Below, in pieces: positions 27,246 through 40,047 of a stretch of 64,000 bases of DNA; the stretch's first letter is position 1, and the number at the start of each line of letters is the position of its first letter. Source of the DNA: an uncultured cyanobacterium (GTDB lineage Bacteria > Cyanobacteriota > Cyanobacteriia > CACIAM-69d); assembly GCA_937883785.1 (NCBI GenBank), contig CALGDE010000068.1, positions 1 through 64,000 on the forward strand, in the 5' to 3' direction. A model generated the notes under the pieces. The model did not search any database and was not told the DNA's origin. It saw only the letters and a list, made by a program, of their open reading frames with translations. Both the position numbers and the translations under genes were made by a program.

Positions 27246-27764
27246 TTAGGTGCGCTTGGGGAATAGGTAAATGAGTCCGGAAATCCAGGAGAGGGTGACG
27301 GCGATCCAGAAGGCGGAGAGGGAAAGAACAGGATAGGGGTCAAAGCTGGGGCAAAGCAGTAGGGCGATCGCCACAATTTGACTCACGGTTTTGAATTTTC
27401 CCCACCAGTTTGCGCCGGAGATCTTGGTTTGGTTCACCCGCCACCCGGCAATGGTTAACTCTCGGGCGGCGATCGCAAAGACGCCCCACGCAGGCACCCG
27501 CCCCAATTCCACCAGCGCCATCAGCGGAGCCAGCACCAATAGCTTGTCCACCAAGGGATCTAGAAATTTTCCCAGGTCCGTCACTTGGTTAAGGCGCCGC
27601 GCCAGATAACCATCTAGCCAGTCCGTGAGAGCTGCCACCAAAAAGATTCCCAATGCCCACCAGCGCTGCTCCGTCGATGGATTGTTAGAGGGATCGCTGA
27701 GCAAAATCAAGGCGGCAGGAACGGCGAGGAGGCGGGAGCAGGTTACCCAGGTGGGTAGATTCAT
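27246..27764 (-). CDS. pgsA: CDP-diacylglycerol-glycerol-3-phosphate 3-phosphatidyltransferase
   Basis: A 172-residue membrane enzyme that makes phosphatidylglycerophosphate, the committed step to phosphatidylglycerol, an essential lipid of photosystems. The ATG at 27764 (MNLPTWVTCSRLLAVPAAL) matches family starts. The CDP-alcohol phosphotransferase signature D-G-x2-A-R-x8-G-x3-D-x3-D is complete: D-G-Y-L-A-R-R-L-N-Q-V-T-D-L-G-K-F-L-D-P followed by L-V-D. About five to six hydrophobic helices are visible. Convergent with psbM. Confidence 0.95.
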   Translation of the reverse strand: MNLPTWVTCSRLLAVPAALILLSDPSNNPSTEQRWWALGIFLVAALTDWLDGYLARRLNQVTDLGKFLDPLVDKLLVLAPLMALVELGRVPAWGVFAIAARELTIAGWRVNQTKISGANWWGKFKTVSQIVAIALLLCPSFDPYPVLSLSAFWIAVTLSWISGLIYLFPKRT

Positions 27765-27972
27765 GGTGTGATGCTGCCAGATGTGTAGCTTGATTTTAAG
27801 GGGGCGATCGCCCTTCTCTGGGGAATTTCCTCCGCAGCCCCTGTCCACTTTGTGGTTCGGCGGGGACTCCTTGACACGGCGCTAAAGCGCTTGAAGCAGA
27901 CGCCAGTTTTCTACAAAAGAGGCACTATTATTGATATCCCGTTTAATAGACCGTTGAAAGGAGAAGACCGTT

Positions 27973-28380
27973 ATGCGACTACTACACACCATGTTGCGAG
28001 TGGGCGATTTGGACCGCTCCATTCAGTTTTATTGCGATGTGTTGGGGATGAAGCTGCTGCGTAAAAAAGACTATCCCGGCGGCAAGTTTACGCTGGCCTT
28101 TGTGGGCTATGGCGACGAGTCTGACCATTCAGTGATTGAGCTAACCCATAACTGGGGGGTGGAGTCCTACGATTTAGGAGATGCCTACGGGCATATTGCG
28201 CTGGGGGTGGATGACATTTACACCACCTGCAATGCGATCGCCGAGCAGGGATGCAAAATTTCCCGCCCGCCGGGACCGATGAAGCACGGAAAAACCGTGA
28301 TTGCGTTTGTGGAAGATCCCGACGGCTACAAAGTGGAATTGATTGAACTGAGTAGCCGCAGTGGCAACAGCAATAGTTAG
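27973..28380 (+). CDS. gloA: Lactoylglutathione lyase (glyoxalase I)
   Basis: A 135-residue vicinal-oxygen-chelate enzyme that isomerises the hemithioacetal of methylglyoxal and glutathione to S-lactoylglutathione. Typical sequence: [40 protein letters not shown] (metal-binding Glu), G-H-I-A-L-G-V-D-D (His) and [12 protein letters not shown] (second Glu). GAAAGGAG stands about 9 bases before the ATG. The stop codon TAG is formed by TA plus the first G of an adjoining MITE-like element, so the last codons may have been altered by its insertion. Confidence 0.95.
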   Translation: MRLLHTMLRVGDLDRSIQFYCDVLGMKLLRKKDYPGGKFTLAFVGYGDESDHSVIELTHNWGVESYDLGDAYGHIALGVDDIYTTCNAIAEQGCKISRPPGPMKHGKTVIAFVEDPDGYKVELIELSSRSGNSNS

Positions 28381-28504
28381 AGGCTGTATCATTTAAGGCT
28401 CAAAGCCTTTAGCTGCCAGGGTTTCAGTCCCTCAACACTGTTTGCTTGAAAGGGCGTGTAATCCCCACTACGTCAGACTTCTGGTGCTCAATGATGACAC
28501 GCCT
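28380..28504 (-). mobile_element. MITE-like element, copy 2 (TA-flanked family)
   Basis: About 125 bp in the opposite orientation to copies 1 and 3. Its plus-strand left end reads GAGGCTGTATCATTTAAGG and the reverse complement of its right end reads AGGCGTGTCATCATTGAG, an imperfect terminal inverted repeat. Both ends abut TA (28378-28379 and 28505-28506). The reversed interior contains CCCTTTCAAGCAAACAGTG as in copy 1 and CACCAGAAGTCT as in copy 3. It begins at the last base of the gloA stop codon. No coding capacity. Confidence 0.78.
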
Positions 28505-28819
28505 TAGGATTGCCGCACCCTAATTGCTGCCAGTTAACGGCGACGCCAAGGTTAAAAGTGCACGTGTAATTTGAAGTTTTGGGGCTGATGCTGGAGATGG
28601 ACCAGCTCTAAAGAACTCGGTGCAGTAGGTTTGGGGTTGGGCAATCACCCCAACTCCATCAGCTCGACCAACGGAGTGGAGACAGCTGCCGATTCAGCAA
28701 TGGGGTAAGGGGCAGCTCGTAACGAAACGACTGCTCTTCTTCGTTGCTTTTCTTCGGCCGATGCCCAAGTTGAGTGTCTACTGTTTGTGCGTCCAATACT
28801 TTTTGGGGTAAATCAACCC

Positions 28820-29365
28820 ATGGAAAAATTACGTCTATCTGCTGCCAAAGCAAGCTTGGTAAGCATTGCTGGCGCTGGGATCGCTTTGATGACCGGAATG
28901 CCGGCGATCGCGGGGAATGCTGTTTTTGATCAAAGCTTGTCCACCGTTGAAAGATACTTTGGGCGCTACCACACGCGGCTAACCCATGCCGACGGCAACC
29001 GCGACTATACCTTCAGCGTAGCCAAGCTGCGTCGGGCGATTCCAGAGTTGCCCCAGGGTACAAAATTTGTGATCTATTTTGTCAACGGCAAAGCAAGGGA
29101 CGTACGGTTAGATTATCCCAATCGCCCTCGCCAGTCCGATGTTTACAATCAGGCGATCGCCCAGAAATTTTTCAAATTCGTTTTGGGATGGGATGCCCCA
29201 AAGTGGCAAGAACTCAATTACTCCATCTTTGGTGCTGCGATGGAAGAAACCAATGAATACTGCCTGGGGGATGGAGTTGCCACATCATGGAAAACCGCCA
29301 ATTTCCTTGGCTATACAAGGTTGGTTGAGAATCCAAAGCTTTACTTCAAAACCGAGTGCGAGTAG
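28820..29365 (+). CDS. Exported hypothetical protein
   Basis: A 181-residue protein; the ATG at 28820 (MEKLRLSAAKASLV) opens a clear signal peptide: basic start, hydrophobic core A-G-A-G-I-A-L-M-T-G-M, then A-I-A-G with likely cleavage after about residue 31. The mature protein has an N-terminal Y-F-G-R-Y-H-T-R-L-T segment, a central beta strand F-V-I-Y-F-V-N-G-K-A-R-D-V-R-L-D-Y and a C-terminal stretch with two cysteines (Y-C-L-G-D-G-V; K-T-E-C-E). I do not recognise the family. It stands alone, downstream of gloA and the MITE-like element. Confidence 0.75.
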   Translation: MEKLRLSAAKASLVSIAGAGIALMTGMPAIAGNAVFDQSLSTVERYFGRYHTRLTHADGNRDYTFSVAKLRRAIPELPQGTKFVIYFVNGKARDVRLDYPNRPRQSDVYNQAIAQKFFKFVLGWDAPKWQELNYSIFGAAMEETNEYCLGDGVATSWKTANFLGYTRLVENPKLYFKTECE

Positions 29366-29485
29366 TCTGACGCGCCCCTGTGCCTTCTGAGCTTAAGGCT
29401 TCATTCAAATCCCCTTTGCAGACACTGAGTTGGAGTTGCCTTCTGATGCAAAAGGGATTATCGCTTCTACTCGTTTTGGCTCCTA

Positions 29486-32065
29486 TTACAACCGAAGCTG
29501 TAGTTGGATCTTGGTGGGGGAAGTGCCCGAAACTTGCCATGCCTGCAAGGTTTGGCGCAGTCTATTTAGGACGTTGCGATCGCGGATGGTGGACTGGGTA
29601 TCGTCCACCACAATGCGCACCAGACGACCATTGCGCGCGTTTACCTCCAGGAACACGTCGCCGCTCACCCCAGAAAATCCAGCCACGCTACATAGATATT
29701 CCTTGAGCTTTTCCAGTTGTTCGTCGGTTAGCCCCTCAGCTTTGATTACGGCAATCTTAGGGTTGACGGGGCTACAGCTTGGTTCCTGCGGCGCAATTTC
29801 GCCGCTTTCTGCCATATCACCTGGCGGCAAGGCCTGAGGTTGAATAAGGGGAGCTGGACGACCGATCGCGCCCACTTGACTCTGTCCTCGTGTTCCAGAG
29901 GCTCTCCGACTGACGGGCGCTGAACCTGGTGGTGCGGGGCGAGGAGGGGCACCGTTTACTGCGCCGCCAAAAATGCCTTCGTAGCTGACGCCTTCAGGTA
30001 ATTCCACCGGCACTTCCACGGACCGCCGGGTGCCGTCAGGCTCCACCCGCACTTCCTGGCTAACGGCCACAAAGGCGGTGTATTGGGACAGGAGCCGGTA
30101 CGCTAGGGCCGTGTTGGTCACCTGGTCCACCAGGGATTTCACCTCATTGCCGTAAAGCTGGTTCATTAGGCTTTTGATTCGCGATCGCGCCCATAGCTGA
30201 GCGATCGCCTCCTGCCCCCGCTGATCGAACGTTAGATTAAACCGTTCTTCGTAGCGCCTACCACCCGCCTGGGTTCCAGTGACCACAAGGGTTCCCGGCT
30301 GAAGATCTTTTTTTCGTCCAAAAATCACCAGCGGCTGAGCAGCAAATAGATCTGGCGCGGCGCCGGGATAAATTTCAGGCGCTGCCCCCGATCCTTCCCA
30401 GCGAACTTGCACATTGGTCAGCACCGGGTTGGATAGCTGTTTGAAAAATCGTTCAACGGCATCGTCTAGTTTTTCGTCCTGGCGCACCACTTGAGAGGCA
30501 CCACGCCCCACCTCTGCCAGCCGATCCAGCAAGAAGCGGTTGGTGGAACTGCCGACACCGAAGCTGAAGAGGCGATTGCCGGGTTGGAGGCGATCGCGCA
30601 CCTCACCGATAATTTCGCGATCATTGCCGATATAGCCATCCGTTAGCAGCACGATGGTGCGCAGCCGCCCCTCTTCCTGGGCAGGAAAATTCATCACCGC
30701 GTCAATGCCCGCCTGCAAATTAGTGCCACCGTTTGCGTCCAGCGCATCCACATACTCAAACGCCTTCTGACGGTTGGCGCGGTTATTTTTCAGAGGTGCT
30801 GCCGACAATCGAGTAGTGGTGTTGGCAAAGTCCAAAATCGTGAAGGTGTCATCCGGGTGCAGATTATGGAGCAATCGGCGCATTAAGGCCTTTGACTGGG
30901 CAATGGGGGCACCGCGCTGGGAGCCAGACGTGTCCATCAAAAATACAATATCCCGAGGTACGATCGCCCGCTGTTTGTAATCCACCGCCGGCACCAGATA
31001 CATCCCAAAGTGCCCGCCGCGATCGTCGCCATGGGTAAACACCGTCGCCTGGGTATCCTTGCCCGAAACCTGGTAGCGCAGGATCAAATCCTTGTTAGGG
31101 ATAGTGTCGTTTTTATCCAGCTCAATAACTGTCGCGCCGCGCTGGGATTGGATATCGAGATCGTGAGATGGCGATCGCACCTGCTTTACGGGACCAATGC
31201 CGTCCCAGTTTTCCACAACCACCTTCACCTGGATATCGTGCCCGGACCGCATCCCCGGCGGCAGCACCGGTGCATTAATGCGATCGGCGTCGGGCACCTC
31301 GGCGGTATTGCCCTCGCCATCGATGGGACGCCCAGGGATGTATCGCGGTCCCACCACCATGGGGAAGACAAATTCGTAGTCGCCCCCCTCAAACTTCAAA
31401 GACTCCGTGTAGCGCAGGGTCACTTTGATGGTTTCGCCGGGACGGATATTGGTCAGGGACTGGGTGAAAATATTGGCTCGCTCTTGCTCCAACAGGCTGG
31501 CGGTGCGACCTTCCTGGCGCGCTTGCTCAAAAATTTCCTGCGCCTCCTCTCGCTTTTTAATCAGCCCCTTAATGGTGCGATCGCCCAGGGTGATCTCCAA
31601 ATCATCCACCGCCGACTCATCTGGCAGGGGGAATGTATACACCGCATCCAGCGGCACATCGAAGGGATTTTTAAAGGTTTGGGTCACCTCCACCCGCGCC
31701 AGGTTTCCCGATACCTGGGCATTAACGTCGGTGTTTTCCAACACAAACGTCGCTCGAGGATCCACCGTCGGCATATCGGGAGCGTCAGACGGCAATAACG
31801 GACGCAGGCTAGAGGTGACGCGATCGCCAGATTGACTAGCTTGGGAATTTTGAGCCATGGCTGAGGAGGGGAGGGCTTGCTGGGGCGATCGCGACACTGA
31901 ACTTGAACCCGACACCGTGCGGGCAAGGGCGATCGACCCACCCCCAGCAACCATCGCACCGCAAAGGCTGGCAACTACCCAATATTTTCTGCCGAGCCTC
32001 GCCCGTGCTTTTACCCACGAGTTCTCTCGTGAATTCGCCTTTGAATTCGCCTTTGAATTTGCCAT
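29486..32065 (-). CDS. VIT and von Willebrand A domain protein
   Basis: A secreted or membrane-anchored protein of about 859 residues (ATG at 32065; a GTG at 32077 is also possible). The N terminus has N-S-K-A-N-S-K-A-N-S-R-E-N repeats, then a hydrophobic anchor (about 30-48). A VIT domain spans roughly 100-240 (V-E-V-T-Q-T-F-K-N-P, Y-T-F-P-L-P-D-E-S-A-V, K-K-R-E-E-A-Q-E-I-F-E-Q-A). A vWA domain follows with MIDAS D-T-S-G-S and the T and D loops (N-G-G-T-N-L, L-L-T-D-G-Y-I-G-N). The C terminus contains a Pro-rich linker and a folded tail. Proteins of this VIT-vWA plan are related to the inter-alpha-trypsin-inhibitor heavy chain and probably mediate metal-dependent adhesion; partner unknown. 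Confidence 0.88.
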   Translation of the reverse strand: MANSKANSKANSRENSWVKARARLGRKYWVVASLCGAMVAGGGSIALARTVSGSSSVSRSPQQALPSSAMAQNSQASQSGDRVTSSLRPLLPSDAPDMPTVDPRATFVLENTDVNAQVSGNLARVEVTQTFKNPFDVPLDAVYTFPLPDESAVDDLEITLGDRTIKGLIKKREEAQEIFEQARQEGRTASLLEQERANIFTQSLTNIRPGETIKVTLRYTESLKFEGGDYEFVFPMVVGPRYIPGRPIDGEGNTAEVPDADRINAPVLPPGMRSGHDIQVKVVVENWDGIGPVKQVRSPSHDLDIQSQRGATVIELDKNDTIPNKDLILRYQVSGKDTQATVFTHGDDRGGHFGMYLVPAVDYKQRAIVPRDIVFLMDTSGSQRGAPIAQSKALMRRLLHNLHPDDTFTILDFANTTTRLSAAPLKNNRANRQKAFEYVDALDANGGTNLQAGIDAVMNFPAQEEGRLRTIVLLTDGYIGNDREIIGEVRDRLQPGNRLFSFGVGSSTNRFLLDRLAEVGRGASQVVRQDEKLDDAVERFFKQLSNPVLTNVQVRWEGSGAAPEIYPGAAPDLFAAQPLVIFGRKKDLQPGTLVVTGTQAGGRRYEERFNLTFDQRGQEAIAQLWARSRIKSLMNQLYGNEVKSLVDQVTNTALAYRLLSQYTAFVAVSQEVRVEPDGTRRSVEVPVELPEGVSYEGIFGGAVNGAPPRPAPPGSAPVSRRASGTRGQSQVGAIGRPAPLIQPQALPPGDMAESGEIAPQEPSCSPVNPKIAVIKAEGLTDEQLEKLKEYLCSVAGFSGVSGDVFLEVNARNGRLVRIVVDDTQSTIRDRNVLNRLRQTLQAWQVSGTSPTKIQLQLRL

Positions 32066-32350
32066 TGCTTTTCCCACACCAATTACAGCAACAATGCCGC
32101 AGGGAATTTGCCGGAAGCACGCCGAATCGATTTATCAATCAATACAATCTGCCAATCGATACAGTCTGCGGCGGCTACATGATCCGTTGTTTTTTTACGG
32201 CGGAACGGCGATCGCGTCCATTTTCTAAGGTGTCCACTATCCGGATGCCGATTCTGATCCCCGCCTGTCGCCAACTTCTCCCGCCAATCAGCGAATAGCG
32301 ATATCTTTAAGGTCTGTAAATAAACGCCTGCCAAACCCAGCCGCCTGCCC

Positions 32351-33970
32351 ATGGATATCAAACGTTTACTGCTTACGATTTTGACGGTGCTCTGCGTCTC
32401 GGTCACCGGCTTATCCCTGGTAAGTAGCCTAAACGAAACCCAGATTCAAAGCCGACTGGAGCTATATCAAACCAATCTGCTCCTGCGAGTGGTGGGGCTG
32501 GATAGCGATCGCCCAGTCGCGCCAGAAATTATGGATGTATCCATCGATAGCATTGGGCAAGCAGTGCGTGCAGGCTTTGGGCAAAGCAATGCGGTTCAGC
32601 AGTCCCTCAGCGCCTACGAGACCTTCCGAAAATCCGCTGAAGCCAGCCTTGAAACATTTAACGAGCGCCTAGACAATCCCGACGACACCATCACCGCCGA
32701 AGAGCTGTTTACCTTACAAACGGAAATCAAGCAGCAAACCCAGGTGCTTGCCGAGGTGGATTTACGCATTGGCTTGCTATTGGCGGTGAAGCAGGAACGC
32801 GAGCTTGCCCAAAAGCAGTGGAATCCGCTAGTGCCCGACAGTTTTACCTTGAAAGATGCCGTCAATAACCCAGCGAAAGAGCCTCTAGAACTGGTGGGGC
32901 AAACTGCCGGTATTGCGTCGGTTTTATGGCGCGATGATGCTGGCGACGTGATTCAGCAAACCTTGGGCAATGCAGCCAAAATGGTGCCTGCGCAGTTGCA
33001 GGAGTTAGACGGGTGGTTTGAGGACTTGGCGATCGCCCGCTGGTTAACCTTGACCGATCAAACTGACGCCCTCGCCAATCTCAAAGCCAGCGCCACCGCC
33101 CAAGCCAACCGCACCGCCATCAAACTTGCCACCGTTAATTTTGTCCCCATCATCGGTCTAATCATCGGCGTCGGACTGCTGATTTTCCTGGTTATTCAGC
33201 GATTTGTGCAAAAATCCCAAGCCCTCCTTGCCCTCAACGCCACCGAAAGTTGGGATATCCCCTGGTCCAACGAAACCGTTTTACAGGTCTTCGTCGTCGG
33301 TTTTTTCTTCGTCGGACAGCTGGTTACTCCGCTACTCCTGGGGCTGACCACCAGTGCCCTCGGCATCAACCGCGCCGCCCTAACGGGACTTCCAAAAGCC
33401 AGCATTATCCTCCTGGGCTACGGCTTCCTCAGCATCCCCGGTTTGTGGGTCCTACGCTACTCCATTCGCGAATATTGGCCCCTAGCCAAGCCCTGGTTTG
33501 ACTACAATTTTCGCGATCGCTGGTTCCGCTGGGGCATCGGCGGCTATGCGCTCGCCCTCCCCTTAGTGGTCGGCATTTCCTTGGTCAACCAGCTCCTATG
33601 GCAGGGACGCGGCGGCAGCAACCCAATCCTGGGCATCATCCTAGAAAACCGCGATCCCTGGGCGATCGCGGCCTTCTTCCTCACCGCCTCCATCGCCGCC
33701 CCTCTCTTCGAAGAAACCCTATTCCGCGGCTTTCTGCTGCCGTCGCTAACCCGCAGCCTATCTCCCTGGGGCGCCGTTGTAGTTAGTGCGCTGGTGTTTG
33801 CGATCGCCCACCTAAGCCTGTCGGAAGTGCTACCCCTAACGGTCCTCGGCATCGTCCTCGGCGGCGTTTACCTGCGCACCCGCAACCTGGTCGCCCCGAT
33901 CCTCCTTCACGGACTTTGGAACAGCGGCACCCTAATCAGCCTTCTAGTTCTCTCCAACGGCGGCATTTGA
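32351..33970 (+). CDS. CPBP family intramembrane metalloprotease
   Basis: A 539-residue membrane protein. One N-terminal helix (about 5-25) is followed by a ~220-residue soluble, helical segment, then about eight membrane segments. The C-terminal ~130 residues are the CPBP (CaaX protease/Abi) domain: motif 1 E-E-T-L-F-R-G-F-L-L-P, motif 2 F-A-I-A-H-L-S-L and motif 3 H-G-L-W-N. All predicted catalytic residues (Glu-Glu, Arg, His, His/Asn) are present. Substrate unknown. The gene is divergent from the VIT/vWA gene with about 285 bp between them. Confidence 0.9.
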   Translation: MDIKRLLLTILTVLCVSVTGLSLVSSLNETQIQSRLELYQTNLLLRVVGLDSDRPVAPEIMDVSIDSIGQAVRAGFGQSNAVQQSLSAYETFRKSAEASLETFNERLDNPDDTITAEELFTLQTEIKQQTQVLAEVDLRIGLLLAVKQERELAQKQWNPLVPDSFTLKDAVNNPAKEPLELVGQTAGIASVLWRDDAGDVIQQTLGNAAKMVPAQLQELDGWFEDLAIARWLTLTDQTDALANLKASATAQANRTAIKLATVNFVPIIGLIIGVGLLIFLVIQRFVQKSQALLALNATESWDIPWSNETVLQVFVVGFFFVGQLVTPLLLGLTTSALGINRAALTGLPKASIILLGYGFLSIPGLWVLRYSIREYWPLAKPWFDYNFRDRWFRWGIGGYALALPLVVGISLVNQLLWQGRGGSNPILGIILENRDPWAIAAFFLTASIAAPLFEETLFRGFLLPSLTRSLSPWGAVVVSALVFAIAHLSLSEVLPLTVLGIVLGGVYLRTRNLVAPILLHGLWNSGTLISLLVLSNGGI

Positions 33971-34034
33971 GAAAGATTTGTAGTGATGAGTATGATCTGA
34001 ATTAGCTTCAGTCGCCGTTACTGGTTGGACTTTT

Positions 34035-34667
34035 ATGGTTACAACACCGATCCTCACTCAACAAGAAAAGGTTTTACTGCAGGGAGTTAGCTGGTCTACC
34101 TACCAAGGATTGGTGTATGACTTAGCGGAAAAGCCAGGCAAGCGCTTGACCTACGATCATCAGTGGCTAGAAATTATGACGCCATTACCAGAGCATGAGG
34201 CGAACAAGCGACTACTGGGGCGGATTGTTGAGGCAACAACGGAAGAGCTAGGGCTAGAGATTTATAGCTTGGGCTCTACCACTTGGAGCCGAGAAGATTT
34301 ACAGCGGGGATTGGAGCCTGACGAGTGTTACTACATCACTTCGGAAGCTCAAGTTCGCGGCAAGACGGATATCGACTTAACCATCGATCCACCGCCAGAT
34401 CTGGCAATTGAAATTGATATCACCAGTAGTTCGCTCAATCGCTTGGAAATTTACGCTAGCCTCGGCATCAAAGAAGTGTGGCGTTTTGATGGAGAAAGCT
34501 TATTTGTCTATGTTTTGAAGGGCGATCACTACGAAACAGGAGCACAGTCAACAGTATTGCCAGTTTTAAATACTGAGAAACTTTTAGAGACTTTGAAAGG
34601 ACGCGATCGCCTGGGGGAAAATGCATTAATTCGAGAGCTTCGTCGTTGGATTAACCAGCAAGTATAA
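34035..34667 (+). CDS. Uma2 family endonuclease
   Basis: A 210-residue protein of the Uma2 (DUF820) family, which is expanded in cyanobacteria and has a PD-(D/E)XK nuclease fold. Landmarks: L-T-Y-D-H-Q-W-L-E-I-M-T-P-L-P-E-H-E near the N terminus, E-P-D-E-C-Y-Y-I-T, and the catalytic strand P-D-L-A-I-E-I-D-I-T-S-S-S followed by Y-A-S-L-G-I-K-E-V-W-R-F. Substrate and physiological role are not known for this family. Stand-alone gene. Confidence 0.9.
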   Translation: MVTTPILTQQEKVLLQGVSWSTYQGLVYDLAEKPGKRLTYDHQWLEIMTPLPEHEANKRLLGRIVEATTEELGLEIYSLGSTTWSREDLQRGLEPDECYYITSEAQVRGKTDIDLTIDPPPDLAIEIDITSSSLNRLEIYASLGIKEVWRFDGESLFVYVLKGDHYETGAQSTVLPVLNTEKLLETLKGRDRLGENALIRELRRWINQQV

Positions 34668-35145
34668 ATCAGACTTTTACCTAGACAATGTCCTCACCAA
34701 CCGGGTAAGCGCAAATATTTTGCAACTTTTCTCTCTAAAATTTGGAAAAACTCATTCAACATACGTTGTTGTAACTCTTGAGACTCACTTCTGGAAAAGT
34801 ATCCGTAATACTTTCCACAACAACTTCACCCCTCTAGATTTGTGCATTATTCCAACGCACTTTTGCGTAATGGAATGGTTTCTTGAATACCTCAGCTTGC
34901 GCCGCTTTCCCTGGGCCGGTGCGTAAGAGTGCTTAGGATCAGGATGGAGAAGTATATCCAACTCGTAATCTTCTCTCCATCGACCGTCCCGCGTGTATGG
35001 AGCGCAGTTTGCGTCTGTCGAGCACTAGTCAACCTCTGAAGCTTGTAATCGCCACCGTTTATTTTTTCGTTTAGGCATTGGATCGATTGAATTGACTTCA
35101 ACGGGGAACTTCGACAAAAGCAGTCTGGTAATCTGCCTAAGTTCC
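34668..35145. other. 478-bp stretch without a supported gene
   Basis: It lies between the Uma2 gene (plus) and the VOC gene (minus), so it is a convergent 3' region. AT-rich. Short frames on both strands lack start signals and recognisable content. No clear terminator hairpin with a T run was found. Confidence 0.6.
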
Positions 35146-35511
35146 TCATAAATTATGCCCGACCCTCCACAACACCCCCGTTGGATCGTGCATCGTAAAA
35201 TCTCGCATTCCCCACTCTCGATCCGCTGGCTTACTAACCCGAACGCCGTATTTAGAGGCAACGTTACTATCAGCAACTCGCTGCCACCAACTATCGGCAT
35301 CTTCCACTAGAAGATGCATCATAAAATTATTGGCATGGTCTTCAACGTAGGAATTTTGGAGAAAAAAACTACTGTTTCCCGCCACAAAATAAGCCATGCT
35401 CTCATCGGACCACTTCAATTCGCAGCCAATATCTGTGTAAAACTGCTTCGATAGCCCAAAGTCTTTTGCCGGCACAAAAGCCTTAATCTCCACCACTTCA
35501 TAGTTAGACAA
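35146..35511 (-). CDS. VOC family (glyoxalase/bleomycin-resistance-like) protein
   Basis: A 121-residue vicinal-oxygen-chelate fold protein: M-S-N-Y-E-V-V-E-I-K-A-F-V-P-A-K-D-F-G-L-S-K-Q-F-Y, then D-I-G-C-E-L-K-W-S, F-F-L-Q-N-S-Y, M-M-H-L-L-V-E-D-A-D-S-W-W and C-terminal R-D-F-T-M-H-D-P-T-G-V-L-W-R. The C-terminal D-P-T-G-V-x-W is the usual VOC ending. Metal ligands are not all clear and the substrate is unknown. Single gene just beyond the apcE terminator. Confidence 0.85.
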   Translation of the reverse strand: MSNYEVVEIKAFVPAKDFGLSKQFYTDIGCELKWSDESMAYFVAGNSSFFLQNSYVEDHANNFMMHLLVEDADSWWQRVADSNVASKYGVRVSKPADREWGMRDFTMHDPTGVLWRVGHNL

Positions 35512-35548
35512 TTACCTTTCCTCCATATTCTTTAACTAGAACATTCAA

Positions 35549-35591
35549 AAATAAAAAATAAACTCCCCCAACCATTAAAGCCAGGGGAGTT
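35549..35591 (-). terminator. Rho-independent terminator of apcE
   Basis: Stem AACTCCCC (from 35561) pairs with GGGGAGTT (35584-35591); the loop is about 15 nt and contains further pairing. Read on the minus strand the stem is followed by TATTTTTTATTTTTG. It lies 35 bases beyond the apcE stop codon. Confidence 0.93.
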
Positions 35592-35626
35592 ACATTTCAT
35601 GCTAATTCCGAAGGAACAAACATTAT

Positions 35627-38745
<3,119 letters not shown>

Positions 38746-40017
38746 ATGTCCCCTGCCTCGAATTCTGTTGCCCCCGATTCCGCCCAACAGCAAACCCTTG
38801 CCGCTGTCGAAGGGCTTTATGATACCTACCCTTTTCCGCCAGAGCCCCTGCTGGACGAGCCGCCTCCGGGATACAACTGGCGGTGGAATTGGACTACAGC
38901 CTATGCCTTTTGCTCCGGTCGCCAGCCCGCCAACAAAACTCCGCGCATTCTCGATGCCGGCTGCGGCACTGGGGTAGGGACGGAGTACTTGCTGCACCTT
39001 AACCCGGAGGCAAATATTACGGCGATCGACTTAAGTTCCGGAGCCTTGGATGTGGCTCGGGAGCGGTGTCGGCGATCCGGCAAGCCGGGGGATAGCGATC
39101 GCCTCACCTTCCACCACATGAGCCTGTACGACGCCAACGAAATTCCCGGAGAATTTGACCTGATCAACTGCGTGGGAGTGCTTCACCACCTGCCAGATCC
39201 AACGCGCGGCATCCAGGCATTAGCTAAAAAGCTGGCTCCCGGCGGCATTATGCACGTGTTTGTTTACGGGGAGCTGGGGCGCTGGGAAATCCAGCTAATG
39301 CAAGAGGCGATCGCTCTGATTCGCAACTGCCCTAGCGATGGCGCTCCGGAAAATCCCTATGAAGACGGCGTGAAAATTGGTCGCGACCTGTTTAGTACTC
39401 TGCCAGAACATAGCGCCCTAGTGCGGCGGGAAAAGGAGCGTTGGTCCATGGAAAACACCAAGGATGAATGCTTTGCCGATATGTACGTTCACCCCCAAGA
39501 GGTGGATTACAACGTCAACACCCTATTCGACCTAATTGAGGCCTCTGGGCTGGAATTCCTCGGTTTCTCTAATCCTAAAATTTGGACCTTGAACCGGCTA
39601 ATTGATAAGGCGCCCCATTTGATTGAGCGGGCTCAGCAGCTGCCAGAACGCGATCGCTACCGCCTTATTGAAATTCTCGACCCCGGCAGCATTAGCCACT
39701 ACGAATTTTTCCTGGCACGCCCCCCATTCACCGTCACCGACTGGTCCGACGACACGACTCTGCTCAACGCTATCCCCCAAATCAATCCCTGCCTAGATGG
39801 CTGGCCGGGACAAGCGTTCTTCAATCCGGACTATCAAATTGTCAAACCCAACGACTTAGAATTCCAATTCCTCCAAGGCTGTGACGCTAACCCCGGCACC
39901 ACAACCGTAGGGCAGCTCATTGACTCCCTACACATTCCCGACGGCTCCAACTTTGATCTCAGCACCGTTCGCCAGTTGCTGACCCAGCAACTGCTGATTC
40001 TGACTCCCCCTGTTTAG
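38746..40017 (+). CDS. Class I SAM-dependent methyltransferase
   Basis: A 423-residue protein. An N-terminal motif Y-D-T-Y-P-F-P-P-E-P-L is followed by the Rossmann methyltransferase core: motif I I-L-D-A-G-C-G-T-G-V-G-T (about 67-78), motif II I-T-A-I-D-L-S and motif III/IV F-D-L-I-N-C-V-G-V-L-H-H-L-P-D-P. Then come L-A-P-G-G-I-M-H-V-F-V-Y and a long C-terminal region (about 200-423) that I cannot assign. Homologous architectures in cyanobacteria are annotated only as methyltransferases. The stop codon TAG (40015-40017) is formed by TA plus the first G of sequence resembling the end of a MITE-like element. Confidence 0.88.
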   Translation: MSPASNSVAPDSAQQQTLAAVEGLYDTYPFPPEPLLDEPPPGYNWRWNWTTAYAFCSGRQPANKTPRILDAGCGTGVGTEYLLHLNPEANITAIDLSSGALDVARERCRRSGKPGDSDRLTFHHMSLYDANEIPGEFDLINCVGVLHHLPDPTRGIQALAKKLAPGGIMHVFVYGELGRWEIQLMQEAIALIRNCPSDGAPENPYEDGVKIGRDLFSTLPEHSALVRREKERWSMENTKDECFADMYVHPQEVDYNVNTLFDLIEASGLEFLGFSNPKIWTLNRLIDKAPHLIERAQQLPERDRYRLIEILDPGSISHYEFFLARPPFTVTDWSDDTTLLNAIPQINPCLDGWPGQAFFNPDYQIVKPNDLEFQFLQGCDANPGTTTVGQLIDSLHIPDGSNFDLSTVRQLLTQQLLILTPPV

Positions 40018-40047
40018 GGCATGTCATTAACTAGATACTGTGTTCTA

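Noticed and set aside
31010-31798. 262-codon plus-strand frame
   Set aside because: Antisense to the VIT/vWA gene, whose domains and codon use are clear.
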